Shown: positions 36,237 to 49,131, numbered from the stretch's first letter. The stretch is 64,000 nucleotides of DNA from Tragulus kanchil (GCA_022376925.1 JAIOJX010000004.1:127311123-127375122), one strand, 5' to 3'. Notes: generated by a model not told the origin, from the sequence alone. Numbers and translations are program-made.

Positions 36237-36693
36237 AGTCTCTCACTTTTAAAGGAACACTGATTCAAAACATATATTCGGCAAGTCTCTCTCTATAACA
36301 CTATTAAATAATTTCAAGGCAATGGATGAACTGTCAAAAAAATATGCATTTACTAAAGAGGCTTTTTTTTTTTTTTTTGAGTCACAGCACTGAACTGATG
36401 GGAGTTACTTCAGTATCTTGATTTAACAAAGAATATTTAAGTAAAAGCCCAGTTTGTAATAGCAATAGAAAATTTGGTAGCATACTCTGCAAATATGAAA
36501 TGAGTCTTTCCTTCAAATGGACTAATTGCAGAATGGAAAAATTCTTTGAAAATTTCCTTGGCACATTTTGCAGTCTGTGAGTGAATAGAAAAAAGACAGA
36601 GCTGAATTAACTACACTACCCAATAGTTTATTATCATATTCAAATTCGCCAAAATAACCTATTTAACTTTTGTTTCCAATTTTCATCTTTTGA

Positions 36694-37403
36694 TAATTTA
36701 AAATAATTTAAACAAGTAACCACATTACTGATTTAATCAAGGTAAATATACTTCCTTCTAGAAGAAAACTCACTAAACTTTCTTTTGTTTAAAATACTTG
36801 AATTGTTTATTATGGCATTGTAAAGTTGTATAGTTATTATTGTAACTTTTTTTTTATTCTGTTTCACATACAGCATTGCAAAATATTTTAGACCTCATTG
36901 ATCAATCTGTTAAATCACAATTTACCTCAAAACTTTGCTATCTGCTTTATATAATTTTATAAATAATAAGATCATATTTTCTCATATGATCACAAAATTA
37001 GCCTGGCAAATCAGTTTATAATACATTACAATGTTTTCCTTTAATAATCAAAAGTTGAATTTTCTTCGAAGTTACTAAGTGGCAAACTAGGTCTTCCATT
37101 AGAAGTAAATTTTTATCGTCTCAAAATAGCTCATGTGACAATTGTTAAAATTTTTTTTTACCCATCCATTCTAATATAGACGATTAAGCATTAGACCATG
37201 TACATTAGAATGGATTCAGGCACTTGACAAAACTCAAAATCACCGCTTCCCCACAATTCTGCCACCTCTGTAGCCACCTTCCTGAATCAGAATTTCCGGC
37301 TCTGAGGCCAAGTTATCTCCATGTTTTAATGACTACCCAGGAGGTTCTTATGCATGCTAACAATAGAAAAGACTTAAATCAGTTTTCTTTTCTTTTCTTT
37401 TTT
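36694..37403. other. AT-rich noncoding intron stretch
   Basis: Very AT-rich with no recognised repeat or gene. Ends in a CT/T-rich tract (37380-37403) used as an insertion site by the next SINE. Confidence 0.55.
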
Positions 37404-37418
37404 TAATCAGCCCTTCTT

Positions 37419-37696
37419 CTTCTCTTTTTTTTAATGTTGGCCTCTTTTATTGGTTATTTATTTATTTATTTTCATCCATCTTTATTCTTTGGCCTGCAGG
37501 GGCCTTCCATTGCAGTGGCCTCTCCCATCGCAGAGCACCTGCTCTGGGCGCATGCGTTCCAGAGCACTTGCTCGTAATTGGACACACCCGTCCAGCCGTT
37601 CATGGCATGTGGGATCTTCCCAGGCCAGGAGTCGAACCTGTGCTCCTTGCAGTGCAAGGCGGACTCTTTACCTTTACTGGACCACCAGGGAACCCC
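37419..37696 (-). mobile_element. CHR-type SINE with 15 bp target-site duplication
   Basis: The reverse-complement head ends at 'accaccagggaacccc', with 'ggatcttcccaggccaggag' and 'taattggacacacccgtcca' inside. Tail T-rich (37430-37475). Flanked by taatcagcccttctt at 37404-37418 and 37697-37711, identical in both. Confidence 0.85.
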
Positions 37697-38902
37697 TAAT
37701 CAGCCCTTCTTTAACTGTCAAATACCTTTATTTGTGTGTGCTATAAAGTTAGCAATAGCTTGTTTTGAGCAGTGTAGAAACTCATTTTCCTTACGTAAGC
37801 CCTAGATGAAGTACGAATGGAAAAGCAGATAGATCAAAGCAAAAGACAACTGGTAAACCAGGCAGTTTGTCTGACTTATTCCGCACAAAATACTGTCATA
37901 GATGCTGGGCTGGCCTAAAGTACTACTAGAGCCAGCACTTGGTGGTTAGCTTGTGTAGAATCAGAGAAAACTTCTGGACAGTATTTATTCTCCTATCATG
38001 CCAAGAATTCCAGCTAGTCTTCCTAAAATAGCCAAGTGCTGTTAGGATAAGGCCCAAACAAGTAAAATGTATAGATTATGCTTGATTTCAGCTGCGACTA
38101 GGGACACCTTGGATATAACAACTTTTCTTCAAGGCTTAGAGTTTGAAAACAACTAAAAGGAGAAACAAATACAAATTGGAGACCTAGGGGCCTTTGAAGA
38201 CAGTTTGTCAACTCAGTTTTACTTAGAACTAGGCCTGCCTACACTGGTTTCCTTTTGCCTAAGAAGGTAGTTCTGCCATGAGCAACTTTTGAGGATAATG
38301 AAAATTTCCTGAAGCACCTAAAACGTTAATAACAACAAACAGAAAAGAAACAATACCAGAAAAGTATGTCAAATCAAGGTGCCAACTAGTAGGAAAAGTT
38401 AGTTAGAAGACAGTCTTTTGTGCCTCACTGCTCTGCCTCCAGCTGGGCACTGTATTTTACTATTTCACATCATCCACATACTAAGTATTCTGCCCTTCAA
38501 AGATCTTAAATCATGGTTCTTTGTTTCCACCCTAATTTAGGTTTGTGATGAACAAGTTAGTGAGGGATGTGAAGGTGCTCAAATAAGCTCACTTTTCCCA
38601 TGTTGTACCTGCATAGGTCACACTAACCTAGGACCAGAGTCAGTTTGAAAGCCTTCTATTTAATTAACACATTTTAAACAGAGATAAACCTCAGACCGAA
38701 ATAAAAGCATCTGTTTTCCTTGCTTAGAGGCACCTGCACAGTGCCTCTGGGAGCTTCCTCAAATTTTAGTGAAACCAGATGACAATGGTAGATAGTGTTT
38801 GACCACACACACACACACACAGAGTACTGGCATCTGGACATGCCACCTGTTTCACATTCACACTAGCATTAGTTAATGGACAATAAGAAGGTAAGTGAGA
38901 AG

Positions 38903-39100
38903 GACCTGCTGTCTAGTACAGGGAACTATACTCAGTATTTTATCATTTCCTTTAAAGGAAAAGAATCTGAAAAAGAATAGATATGTATGAATTACTGAAT
39001 TCATACATTCATACTGAATTACTTCGCTAAACTCCTGAAACCTAAATATTGTAAACCAACTATACTTCAGTTCTTCTTAAAAAGGAGAAAAAATGGCTTA
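38903..39100 (+). mobile_element. L1 3'-end fragment (K1)
   Basis: 'cctgctgtctagtacaggga', 'actatactcagtattttatc', 'aagaatctgaaaaagaatag' and 'gtaaaccaactatacttcag' match the artiodactyl L1 3' end. The duplicate is at about 40007-40204. Confidence 0.7.
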
Positions 39101-40006
39101 AATGATATAGTTTATGTTATATGTATTTTCCCACAATAAATAAAACATCAAGCTTTATAAAATTAAAAAAAAGATTTTCTGGCACATGCTTCTAAGTGTG
39201 TAAAACAACTAGTAGCTAAATATTAAGATTTTTGGCCACTCCTTTTAAGAAAGGCAAAAAGTCAAAATAAAGAAACATTTTTAATGAGAGAATGCCTTTG
39301 AAGACAGTTTGTCAACTCAGTTTTACTTAGAACTAGGCCTGCCTACACTGGTTTCCTTTTGCCTAAGAAGGTAGTTCTGCCATGAGCAACTTTTGAGGAT
39401 AATGAAAATTTCCTGAAGCACCTAAAACGTTAATAACAACAAACAGAAAAGAAACAATACCAGAAAAGTATGTCAAATCAAGGTGCCAACTAGTAGGAAA
39501 AGTTAGTTAGAAGACAGTCTTTTGTGCCTCACTGCTCTGCCTCCAGCTGGGCACTGTATTTTACTATTTCACATCATCCACATACTAAGTATTCTGCCCT
39601 TCAAAGATCTTAAATCATGGTTCTTTGTTTCCACCCTAATTTAGGTTTGTGATGAACAAGTTAGTGAGGGATGTGAAGGTGCTCAAATAAGCTCACTTTT
39701 CCCATGTTGTACCTGCATAGGTCACACTAACCTAGGACCAGAGTCAGTTTGAAAGCCTTCTATTTAATTAACACATTTTAAACAGAGATAAACCTCAGAC
39801 CGAAATAAAAGCATCTGTTTTCCTTGCTTAGAGGCACCTGCACAGTGCCTCTGGGAGCTTCCTCAAATTTTAGTGAAACCAGATGACAATGGTAGATAGT
39901 GTTTGACCACACACACACACACACACAGAATACTGGCATCTGGACATGCCACCTGTTTCACATTCACACTAGCATTAGTTAATGGACAATAAGAAGGTAA
40001 GTGAGA

Positions 40007-40204
40007 AGGACCTGCTGTCTAGTACAGGGAACTATACTCAGTATTTTATCATTTCCTTTAAAGGAAAAGAATCTGAAAAAGAATAGATATGTATGAATTA
40101 CTGAATTCATACATTCATACTGAATTACTTCGCTAAACTCCTGAAACCTAAATATTGTAAACCAACTATACTTCAGTTCTTCTTAAAAAGGAGAAAAAAT
40201 GGCT
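40007..40204 (+). mobile_element. L1 3'-end fragment (K2)
   Basis: Second copy of the element at 38903-39100. Confidence 0.7.
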
Positions 40205-40479
40205 TAAATGATATAGTTTATGTTATATGTATTTTCCCACAATAAATAAAACATCAAGCTTTATAAAATTAAAAAAAAGATTTTCTGGCACATGCTTCTA
40301 AGTGTGTAAAACAACTAGTAGCTAAATATTAAGATTTTTGGCCACTCCTTTTAAGAAAGGCAAAAAGTCAAAATAAAGAAACATTTTTAATGAGAGAATG
40401 ATAACTGTTTTAAAATATTTTGATTAAAAAAAGAAGGTAAGTGAGATTGCAATGAAAGAATGACATAAAAGCAGTAAGA

Positions 40480-40720
40480 CAGGGGACTGGGAGGGTAGGC
40501 AGGGGTCCAGCTTTATACGCCATGTTAAGGACTTGGGAGTTTTGCCTAATGAGGGTAACCTGATTAGAATTGACGTTTGAGAAGGATGGTTCTAGAAGCT
40601 GTATAAAGGAGTAAGAGGTCATTGCAGTAATCTAGGCAGGAGCTTAGACTAAACAGGTGGCAGCGGAGGTGGAAGAAAAGAGTGGATCGGAGAGACATCT
40701 CAACTAGAAAATGATGGATT
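40480..40720 (+). repeat. Old mammalian interspersed repeat, family not assigned
   Basis: 'ccatgttaaggacttgggag', 'aggtcattgcagtaatctag' and 'caggtggcagcggaggtgga' follow a dispersed mammalian repeat I recognise by pattern but cannot name. The same family seems to underlie 55050-56140, where 'gatgtggcttggactagggt' occurs. Confidence 0.45.
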
Positions 40721-40950
40721 AACTGTGTGAGAAGACCATGACCTTTCTCTTAAACATGTTCAATCAAGGCGTCTTTGAGAGCTCACACAGGCGGATAGTT
40801 ACAAGGGTCTGATAGTTGTAAGACTTTCTCAGGAGTCTTAGTCAACACTCAACCTGCATATGCTCATCACAGTGTTTCTGCAAAGGATTGCCTCGTCACA
40901 TATAAGGATGGGAGGCTCAAAATAGAAAGTAAGCATCCGTGGAGGGCCCG

Positions 40951-41125
40951 GGGGCTTCCCTGGTGGTTCAGATGGTAAAGAATCTGCCTGCAGTGCAAGA
41001 AGACCTGGGTTTAATCCCTGGGTCAGAAGGAACACCTGGAGAAGGAAATGGAAACCCCCTCTAGTATTCTTGCATGGAGGATTCTTTGGACAGAGAAGTC
41101 TGGTGGGCTACAGTTCATGAGATGA
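40951..41125 (+). mobile_element. Bov-tA SINE
   Basis: 'ggcttccctggtggttcaga', 'gggtttaatccctgggtcag' and 'agaagtctggtgggctacag' show the Bov-tA layout. The 3' end is lost. Confidence 0.88.
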
Positions 41126-41302
41126 GGCATGTGAAGAAAATGGAACAGGACAGAAGAGGCAAAGCTTGAGTAGAAGCATATTCCTCCTCCTTTATTCCAG
41201 TGGCATGATCAGGTCTGACAAGATTTTCCTGTTTATGCACAAAGAAGAAGGAAGGTGTAGGTGGGGAATAATTATTTTGGACGTGGTAAATCATTGGGGA
41301 AT

Positions 41303-41512
41303 GGGACTTCCCTGGTGGCTCAGGAATAAAGAATCCAGCTACCAATGCAAGAGATGTGATTTCAAACTCTGGGTTGGGAAGATCCCCTGGAGGAGGAAAT
41401 GGCAACCCACTCCAGCATCCTTGTCTGGAGAATCCCATGGACAGAAGAGCCTGATGGGCTACAGTCCATGGGGTCGCAAAAGAGAGAGTACTTAATGACT
41501 AAGCAACAATAA
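41303..41512 (+). mobile_element. Bov-tA SINE
   Basis: 'ggacttccctggtggctcag', 'ggaagatcccctggaggagg', 'gaagagcctgatgggctaca' and an 'acaataacaacaacag' tail. A second nearby insertion in the same orientation as 40951. Confidence 0.88.
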
Positions 41513-42117
41513 CAACAACAGTTGTGGACAGCAACAGATAGTTTTTTTAGCACCAAGAGTGTGCTATGTGTTGTATGGGGCTCTAGGGACCCAACAGAGA
41601 TGAGCCAAGTGCTTCACTTCCCTGCTGACACTTGTTGTGTGCTAGGAGCCACGGACAAGTCAGCCACATAGACTATCCCTGATAAGTGCTCAAAAGAGGA
41701 CAGCCCAGGCTTCTGGGAGCGGTGAGATATGAACATTCCTGCAAATGAGAGGAGGAGGCTTCCTACTGGAACTGATGCCTAAGCAGACCCCCTCCCTCCC
41801 AGAACAGAAGTGTCAACCAGTGAGGCAAGAGGAGAGGGGCTGAGGAGAGTGGCTGGGGAGGAGGGAGAGGAGCATGTGCAGACATCCAGAGAGAAGTGAG
41901 AGCTGGCAGGGCCCCAGAGTGAACTTTTTTGTAACTCAGAATATCTGTGGGAGAAGTGGCGAGGTGTGGAAAACACAAAAAATGCTGAAGTGATAAACCC
42001 TACATGCTGTTCTTGGCCCCCTGGAAATGAAAAAGATCTCATCTTTTTGTTTTCTCTTTTCCTACTCTACCCTGTGTTTCTCGCTCCCCTATAGGAATCC
42101 ACCATTCAGTCACACTA
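41513..42117. other. Noncoding intron stretch
   Basis: The GA-rich tract 41820-41880 produces overlapping minus-strand frames rich in S, P and L (41763-42042). They look compositional, not coding. Confidence 0.5.
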
Positions 42118-42305
42118 CCGGGAGTGGTGCATGGTCTCTGGAGCTAGGCTGTGTGGGTGTGAGTCCCAGCTCTGCCCACAGGCAGCTGTCAGACTTTGGG
42201 CAAGTTATAATAATGTGCATATTTCCTCACCTACAAATGAGAACAATAATCTACCTACCTCGAAGGTTTTTGAGGAACTGCAAGAATATTCCCAAAAGCA
42301 GAACT
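42118..42305 (+). mobile_element. MIR SINE fossil
   Basis: 'atggtctctggagctaggct', 'gtgagtcccagctctgccca', 'agactttgggcaagttataa' and 'tatttcctcacctacaaatg' follow the MIR consensus from 5' to 3'. The clearest MIR in the window. Confidence 0.85.
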
Positions 42306-42751
42306 TTGAGGATATATGTATCTGGTCCACAGGAAAAACCCCACGAAGGTTATTTTTTATTAGCCCAAGACTCTTGTTAAAGAATATGGAAATAAGCATT
42401 TAACCTGCATATCCATGGAAAACGACTTACAAATTTCTTTGTGAACCAATACACTAGGAATCAGAACTAGGAAGATATTAAAACATATCAAATTTTCTGT
42501 GTGTTCCATGAGATAATATTTCTTAGAGATTTCCTGATTTTGAGAAAATTCTCTGTTGGAAAACTTAAAATTATGGTAAAAGATTTGAGGAAAAAGAAAA
42601 ATCTGTCTTATCACACACAATAATAAATTCCCAAGAGATATTTCTTTAAAGATTAAAAATAATTAGCCTCAGTCGTCTTCAGAAACATGACAGCCCTTCT
42701 CTATTTTTTTGAATATTGGTGTAGTTTAAAAAGGGGCTTCCACTTTAAAAA

Positions 42752-42975
42752 GGGGCTTCCCAGGTGGCACTGGTGGTAAAGAACCCACCTGCCAGTGCAG
42801 GACACATAGAGACATGGTTCAGTCCCTGGGTCCAGAAGATCCCCTGGAGAAGGCCATGGCAGCCCACTCCACTATTATTGCCTGAAATAGCCCATGGACA
42901 GAGGAGCCTGACGGGCTATAGTCCATAGAGTCACAATGAGTCGGACACGACTGAAGTGACTTCGCATGCACATAC
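42752..42975 (+). mobile_element. Bov-tA SINE
   Basis: 'gggcttcccaggtggcactg', 'agaggagcctgacgggctat' and 'cggacacgactgaagtgact', near full length. Just upstream, 'aaaaaggggcttcc' occurs twice (about 42729-42743 and 42746-42760), perhaps a short target-site or slippage duplication that includes the SINE start. Confidence 0.85.
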
Positions 42976-42985
42976 GTAGTCAGAA

Positions 42986-43115
42986 AAGGGGTGGCCCTGG
43001 TAGGTCAGTGGTAAGGCATTCGCCTACCACTGCAGGAGACATGGATTCGATCTCTGATCCGGGACGATCCCACATGCTGAGGAGTAACTAAGCCCGTGAG
43101 TCACACACAAAAATA
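42986..43115 (+). mobile_element. CHR/tRNA-derived SINE, short
   Basis: 'ggtggccctggtaggtcagt', 'gattcgatctctgatccggg' and 'cccacatgctgaggagtaac' show a tRNA-like head and a short body. Confidence 0.65.
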
Positions 43116-43214
43116 GTATTGTGCTTCATGTTATTTTACTTTATTTGGATATTCTACCAGTATCTTTTTCCCTTTTTTCTGATATTGTATTATAATCCAT
43201 TCTTTTTCTCCCCA

Positions 43215-43332
43215 TTTTGCAATGGAGATACTGAGGCTCAGAAATTAAATAATTGACCCCAAGTTATGTACCTAGTAAGAGATGTAGCCGCAATTGAACC
43301 CTGAGCCTTTTGACCACAGAATCTGAATTTGT
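43215..43332 (-). mobile_element. MIR SINE fossil
   Basis: 'agatactgaggctcagaaat', 'gtacctagtaagagatgtag' and 'aattgaaccctgagcctttt' read as a reverse-complement MIR. Confidence 0.65.
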
Positions 43333-45248
43333 ATTCTGACATTTGAGCCTTTAACAAAAAACTTCATTTCCATACGTGCTTGGAACACTGAGACATAATG
43401 AAAGGTTATTGTTTTCTCAGAATTGCCCAGCTACTGAGAGATCTGCAGGATGAAATAAATGTTATAAGGAAAGGAATTCAAGTCTGCTTGGGAAAGTCTG
43501 AAAGCAAAGTCAGTTTTTTAATGTCAGATCTTTAATATACTACTGAGCACTATGAATTCCAAGCAGAGACTAGAGTTTGCAGCAATTTCCAAATCATAAC
43601 TGACCACAGACCACTTTTTTTCTTTCCTCCCTCTCTAAAAATAGCTCAGTAGTACCCATATTCCCAGGAACTAACTTTGAAGGAAATGTTGCATGAGATA
43701 CATGCAGAGTAGCACACTATTCACAATTCAAATTCACTGGTGAAAAATATTTTGTGTTTGCTAGGAAAGTTGTTTTACCATATAAAGCAGAAACTGAATA
43801 AAAAGGAATTGGAAGTCATTGTTCTAAGTCTTAATTTGCTTGAGATGGGGAAGCTGAGTGAGAACAGCTTTGCAAAAATATGTCACCAGTAAAGTAGGAA
43901 GTGGGTATTCTTGCAGCTTCTAACAGCTTCAGCAACTTTGTTGTTCAGAGCTGGTGCTGTAAGACGCCTTATCTCAGCGAGCACACGCACATGCACACGC
44001 CACCTCAGGGACAGGAGCAAGGTGATGAAGGATGCTGGGGATTTTGGTGAAACCCTTTTACATACAAAATTTGAAGTTAAAAGGTTGAAAGTGAAGCAAT
44101 TGCCAACTTTAAAAAACCTACTGGAAAAAAATGTAGTTTTGCACGCTAACTGATTCCCTGATTCTATGACGACCAGCCGTTTCAGCACAAGTTTTGTAGT
44201 GACTGTGATCAACCCGCAGTTAGAAACAACGTAATTGGGTTTAATGCCAAGAGTTCCCTTCGGGGCCCAACTGTATCAGCTTCAGGTAACCTGGGACAAG
44301 TGATGTCTCCGACCGCCTTCTTGTTTGCCAAAAGCAAGGGTTGGACTGGATCACCCCCGAGGTGCCTTGCAGCTCGGGAACTCTGTGAGAGTAAAGGAAT
44401 ACATGGGTCACAGTCCTAGGACTGGTGGTTAATTTCTTAAAGAAACAAGACCTGTCTGGGCGGCAGGAGCATGGCAGTAAGAGGACAGCAACAGAAACTT
44501 CAGAGGTTAGCCACAGCCCTCAGGAAACCAGAGAGGTGTCTAGGCTCTAGCCTGCAGGCCACTGTGTCATGTTACTAAATTCAGGATGGGCCTGAAATAG
44601 TAAGTGTGGGCCCTGAATGGCTGGAAATAATGACAGCTGTCAGAAAGTGATCTTCCAGGGCTGCCAGGGCCACAGCTCCTGAGACAAAGTCCACATTTTG
44701 GGAATTCAGAAATACTACACAGTGGGAGGAGTACTACCTTCCTCCCATGGGTGCGTCATGCCTCATGGAAATTGTAACCACCCCGTCTCTGGAAATTAGG
44801 CTGGCTTCTCACCTTCCTGTTTTTGCTCCTGTCTCTCAAGGTGAAACTTCGTCGTGGGTTTATGGTGCACTTTTCGCTGCCTACACCATCTCAATTAAAG
44901 TGGGCTTGGGAAGGCACACCAAAGGACTAGGACGTGAAATGACTTGAGTCAGAAAATCAGGAAGTTGTGTCGCTATTTGGACTTTATTTTTAACTCGAGC
45001 AAAAAGCCTCACTTCTGAAAAAAACTCTTAAGTGTCTGTCTTTTCTTTTCCTACCATTTATGACTGTGATGAGAGAGAAATGTGATTTCTTTTTTCAAAG
45101 ATGGGCACTTTCTGAGTAAAGCCACTGCTCATCGCGGATGCCAAATGAAGACTAATCATATATGATCATCCAGAGGGGGGAGTTATATACCTTTAGTTAT
45201 TTGAAAATACGGATTTGCTTTTGCTGATGATGGGAATATAGATGGGTG
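43333..45248. other. Noncoding intron stretch
   Basis: The longest repeat-poor part of the intron. Overlapping frames at 43883-44212 (minus) and 43911-44153 (plus) show no domain. The part 43960-44400 is somewhat richer in G+C and CpG than its surroundings. I do not recognise a gene. Confidence 0.45.
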
Positions 45249-47430
45249 TACAGCAGCGACAGTGTGCCCTGAAACTTACACCATCCTTGGGTGGATGTGA
45301 AAATTACCTGGGATTTTTTGAATAGAGGACAGCTATGAGGGGGCTACTTGAGGGCAGAGATGCTACAGTGCTGTTCTTTAAAAGGGATGCTTTGGCCTCT
45401 GCAGCTGCCTCTGGAGCACCCTGGATCTCTTCTATAGAATGAAGTCTTCAGTTTTTGTGGAATGCCACCAGCATTCCAAATAGTGTGTGAGGTACACACT
45501 GTTCCTTCTCAAGTGAAACTGTCTTGCCTAGTGCAGAAATTTTAGCCTCCTTGATCTCTAGCCACAGAAAAGCCAGTCGTGCTCGCTTGTCGTTGGAATA
45601 GCCAAAGTCAGCCTGTCCACTCCCACCGCATCCCCGGTTCCAAACGCTTCCTTGGAAGTTGGTATTGTCCACCCCCATGTGGATCATTGAACAGATGCAT
45701 ATGGACATTCTTTTCTGCCTAGTATCCTATCAGGATCATCAGGAAGAGCACTGGGACGTTTGAGTCTGCAGTTTGAAATCTTTTAGAAGCATGTAGTAGT
45801 AAACCTGCACATAAAAGACACAGTAATAGTTGAACTCGTTATGAAATTATAGAGCAGCAAGTCCACATATTATACTATCACAGCACCTTTTGTCCTGCTT
45901 CCCTCTTTGTCTCCAGAAGAAGGCAGGGATTTTGCTCAATGAGGTCAAAAGAAATCCCTCACTAATTCCAACCATCACGCACCCATGTTCCAGCCCATGT
46001 GAAACATTGTCATCTCAGAACCATTTCAACTCAATCCAACCCAACTCACTGCTTATATCAGGGACATGGATAAACTGGGATCTTCTGTAAACCCTATCAA
46101 ATAGATTGCTGTTGACACATGACCTTCCTCCTACCAACCAAGTCCCTTCTTTGATGTTTTCTTGGATTATCCAGAAAGGAAACTCAACAGCCAACAGAGT
46201 TAGCCTGGGTGAATCTCTGCTCTGCTCTATCTTCCAGTTCTAAGCTCCTCCTTCTTTCCCCCAACTCAGAGATCTGGCTATGAATAATTCCCTCTTTCTT
46301 GAAATATATGTATATACTTTTCAGATTCTTTTCCCTTATACAGCAGCGACAGTGTGCCCTGAAACTTACACCATCCTTGGGTGGATGTGAAAATTACCTG
46401 GGATTTTTTGAATAGAGGACAGCTATGAGGGGGCTACTTGAGGGCAGAGATGCTACAGTGCTGTTCTTTAAAAGGGATGCTTTGGCCTCTGCAGCTGCCT
46501 CTGGAGCACCCTGGATCTCTTCTATAGAATGAAGTCTTCAGTTTTTGTGGAATGCCACCAGCATTCCAAATAGTGTGTGAGGTACACACTGTTCCTTCTC
46601 AAGTGAAACTGTCTTGCCTAGTGCAGAAATTTTAGCCTCCTTGATCTCTAGCCACAGAAAAGCCAGTCGTGCTCGCTTGTCGTTGGAATAGCCAAAGTCA
46701 GCCTGTCCACTCCCACCGCATCCCCGGTTCCAAACGCTTCCTTGGAAGTTGGTATTGTCCACCCCCATGTGGATCATTGAACAGATGCATATGGACATTC
46801 TTTTCTGCCTAGTATCCTATCAGGATCATCAGGAAGAGCACTGGGACGTTTGAGTCTGCAGTTTGAAATCTTTTAGAAGCATGTAGTAGTAAACCTGCAC
46901 ATAAAAGACACAGTAATAGTTGAACTCGTTATGAAATTATAGAGCAGCAAGTCCACATATTATACTATCACAGCACCTTTTGTCCTGCTTCCCTCTTTGT
47001 CTCCAGAAGAAGCCAGCGATTTTGCTCAATGAGGTCAAAAGAAATCCCTCACTAATTCCAACCATCACGCACCCATGTTCCAGCCCATGTGAAACATTGT
47101 CATCTCAGAACCATTTCAACTCAATCCAACCCAACTCACTGCTTATATCAGGGACATGGATAAACTGGGATCTTCTGTAAACCCTATCAAATAGATTGCT
47201 GTTGACACATGACCTTCCTCCTACCAACCAAGTCCCTTCTTTGATGTTTTCTTGGATTATCCAGAAAGGAAACTCAACAGCCAACAGAGTTAGCCTGGGT
47301 GAATCTCTGCTCTGCTCTATCTTCCAGTTCTAAGCTCCTCCTTCTTTCCCCCAACTCAGAGATCTGGCTATGAATAATTCCCTCTTTCTTGAAATATATG
47401 TATATACTTTTCAGATTCTTTTCCCTTATA
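45249..47430 (+). repeat. Direct tandem duplication L (about 1.09 kb x 2)
   Basis: Copy 1 is 45249-46340 and copy 2 is 46339-47430, sharing 2 bases at the join. Identical except near 45920/47012 ('aggcagggat' versus 'agccagcgat'). A minus-strand 86-codon frame recurs in both, with no recognised product. Confidence 0.95.
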
Positions 47431-47445
47431 GGCTATTGTGTTAGT

Positions 47446-48012
47446 TATTGTTCAGTCACTAAGTGGTGTCCAACTTTTCACAACCCCGTGAACTGAAGCA
47501 CGATAGGTTTCCCTGTCTTTCACTATCTCCTGGAGTTTTCTCAAACACATGTCCATTGAGTCAGTAATGACATCCAACCATCTCATCCTGTGTCTCTCCC
47601 ATCTCCTCCTGCCTTCAGTCTTTCCCAGCATAAGAGTTTTTTCCAATGAGTTGGCTCTTCACATCAGGTAGCCAGAGTATTGGAGCTTCAGCTTCAGCAT
47701 GAGTCCTTCCAATGAATACCAGGGTTGATTTCCTTTAGGATTAACTGGTTTGATCTTCTTGCTGTCCAAGGGACTCTTAAGAGTATTCTCCAGCACCACA
47801 GTCTGAAAGCATTAATTCTTTGGTATTTAGCCTTTTTTATGGTCCAACTCTCACATCCATACATACTACTGGAAAAACTATAGCTTTGACTACATGGATC
47901 TTTGTCAGCAAAGTGATGTCTCTGCTTTTTTAAACTGTTTGTCATAGCTTTTCTTCCAAGGAGCAAGTGTCTTTTAATTTCATGGCTGCAGTCCCATTTG
48001 CAGTGATTTTGT
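47446..48012 (-). mobile_element. BovB (RTE) LINE, C-terminal ORF fragment (M1)
   Basis: On the minus strand two adjacent frames give about 150 residues of the RTE-BovB ORF2 C-terminus, with MYGCESWTIKKA, INAFRLWCWRILLRVPWTAR, RHRMRWLDVITDSMDMCL and ASVHGVVKSWTPLSD. They are separated by a frame break between 47646 and 47694. The endonuclease and catalytic reverse-transcriptase motifs are absent. A dead, 5'-truncated copy. BovB is abundant in ruminants and squamates. Confidence 0.9.
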
Positions 48013-48564
48013 AGTTGCCTGTTTTGTGTTTAATAATGTGTATATGTTAATCCAAACCTCCCTGTTCAGTGTGGTATCATCTTAGTGAGGCTTTTTTCCT
48101 GTTTTATATTCACCAGATTCTCTTATTTCAACTATGGTCAGATCATGTAAGGTTTGGTACTTGTAGAAACGACAAGAAATACCTCATCAAGACCCATTCC
48201 AGCCCATGTGAAACATTGTCATCTCAGAACCATTTCAACTCAATCCAACCCAACTCACTGCTTATATCAGGGACATGGATAAACTGGGATCTTCTGTAAA
48301 CCCTATCAAATAGATTGCTGTTGACACATGACCTTCCTCCTACCAACCAAGTCCCTTCTTTGATGTTTTCTTGGATTATCCAGAAAGGAAACTCAACAGC
48401 CAACAGAGTTAGCCTGGGTGAATCTCTGCTCTGCTCTATCTTCCAGTTCTAAGCTCCTCCTTCTTTCCCCCAACTCAGAGATCTGGCTATGAATAATTCC
48501 CTCTTTCTTGAAATATATGTATATACTTTTCAGATTCTTTTCCCTTATAGGCTATTGTGTTAGT

Positions 48565-49131
48565 TATTGTTCAGTCACTAAGTGGTGTCCAACTTTTCAC
48601 AACCCCGTGAACTGAAGCACGATAGGTTTCCCTGTCTTTCACTATCTCCTGGAGTTTTCTCAAACACATGTCCATTGAGTCAGTAATGACATCCAACCAT
48701 CTCATCCTGTGTCTCTCCCATCTCCTCCTGCCTTCAGTCTTTCCCAGCATAAGAGTTTTTTCCAATGAGTTGGCTCTTCACATCAGGTAGCCAGAGTATT
48801 GGAGCTTCAGCTTCAGCATGAGTCCTTCCAATGAATACCAGGGTTGATTTCCTTTAGGATTAACTGGTTTGATCTTCTTGCTGTCCAAGGGACTCTTAAG
48901 AGTATTCTCCAGCACCACAGTCTGAAAGCATTAATTCTTTGGTATTTAGCCTTTTTTATGGTCCAACTCTCACATCCATACATACTACTGGAAAAACTAT
49001 AGCTTTGACTACATGGATCTTTGTCAGCAAAGTGATGTCTCTGCTTTTTAAGCTGTTTGTCATAGCTTTTCTTCCAAGGAGCAAGTGTCTTTTAATTTCA
49101 TGGCTGCAGTCCCATTTGCAGTGATTTTGTA
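48565..49131 (-). mobile_element. BovB (RTE) LINE, C-terminal ORF fragment (M2)
   Basis: Second copy of 47446-48012, with one altered base and one run difference that break the upstream frame differently. Not an independent insertion. Confidence 0.9.

Larger units (their letters stand above)
34386..36693 (+). repeat. Direct tandem duplication J (about 1.14 kb x 2)
   Basis: Copy 1 is 34386-35517 and copy 2 is 35555-36693, with 37 filler bases. It overlaps I, so about 360 bp exist three times (near 33298, 34386 and 35555). Copies differ in the GT run length and in the T run near 35190 versus 36363. Each copy contains an L1 3' end. Confidence 0.95.
38190..40399 (+). repeat. Direct tandem duplication K (about 1.1 kb x 2)
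   Basis: Copy 1 is 38190-39293 and copy 2 is 39294-40399, abutting with no filler. AC runs differ by about one unit (38803-38821 versus 39907-39927), with one nearby substitution. Each copy contains an L1 3' end. Confidence 0.95.

Noticed and set aside
43883..44212. Overlapping 80- and 109-codon frames in a GC/CpG-richer patch
   Set aside because: No recognisable family and both strands are open in the same place, as expected by chance. I could not support a retrocopy.
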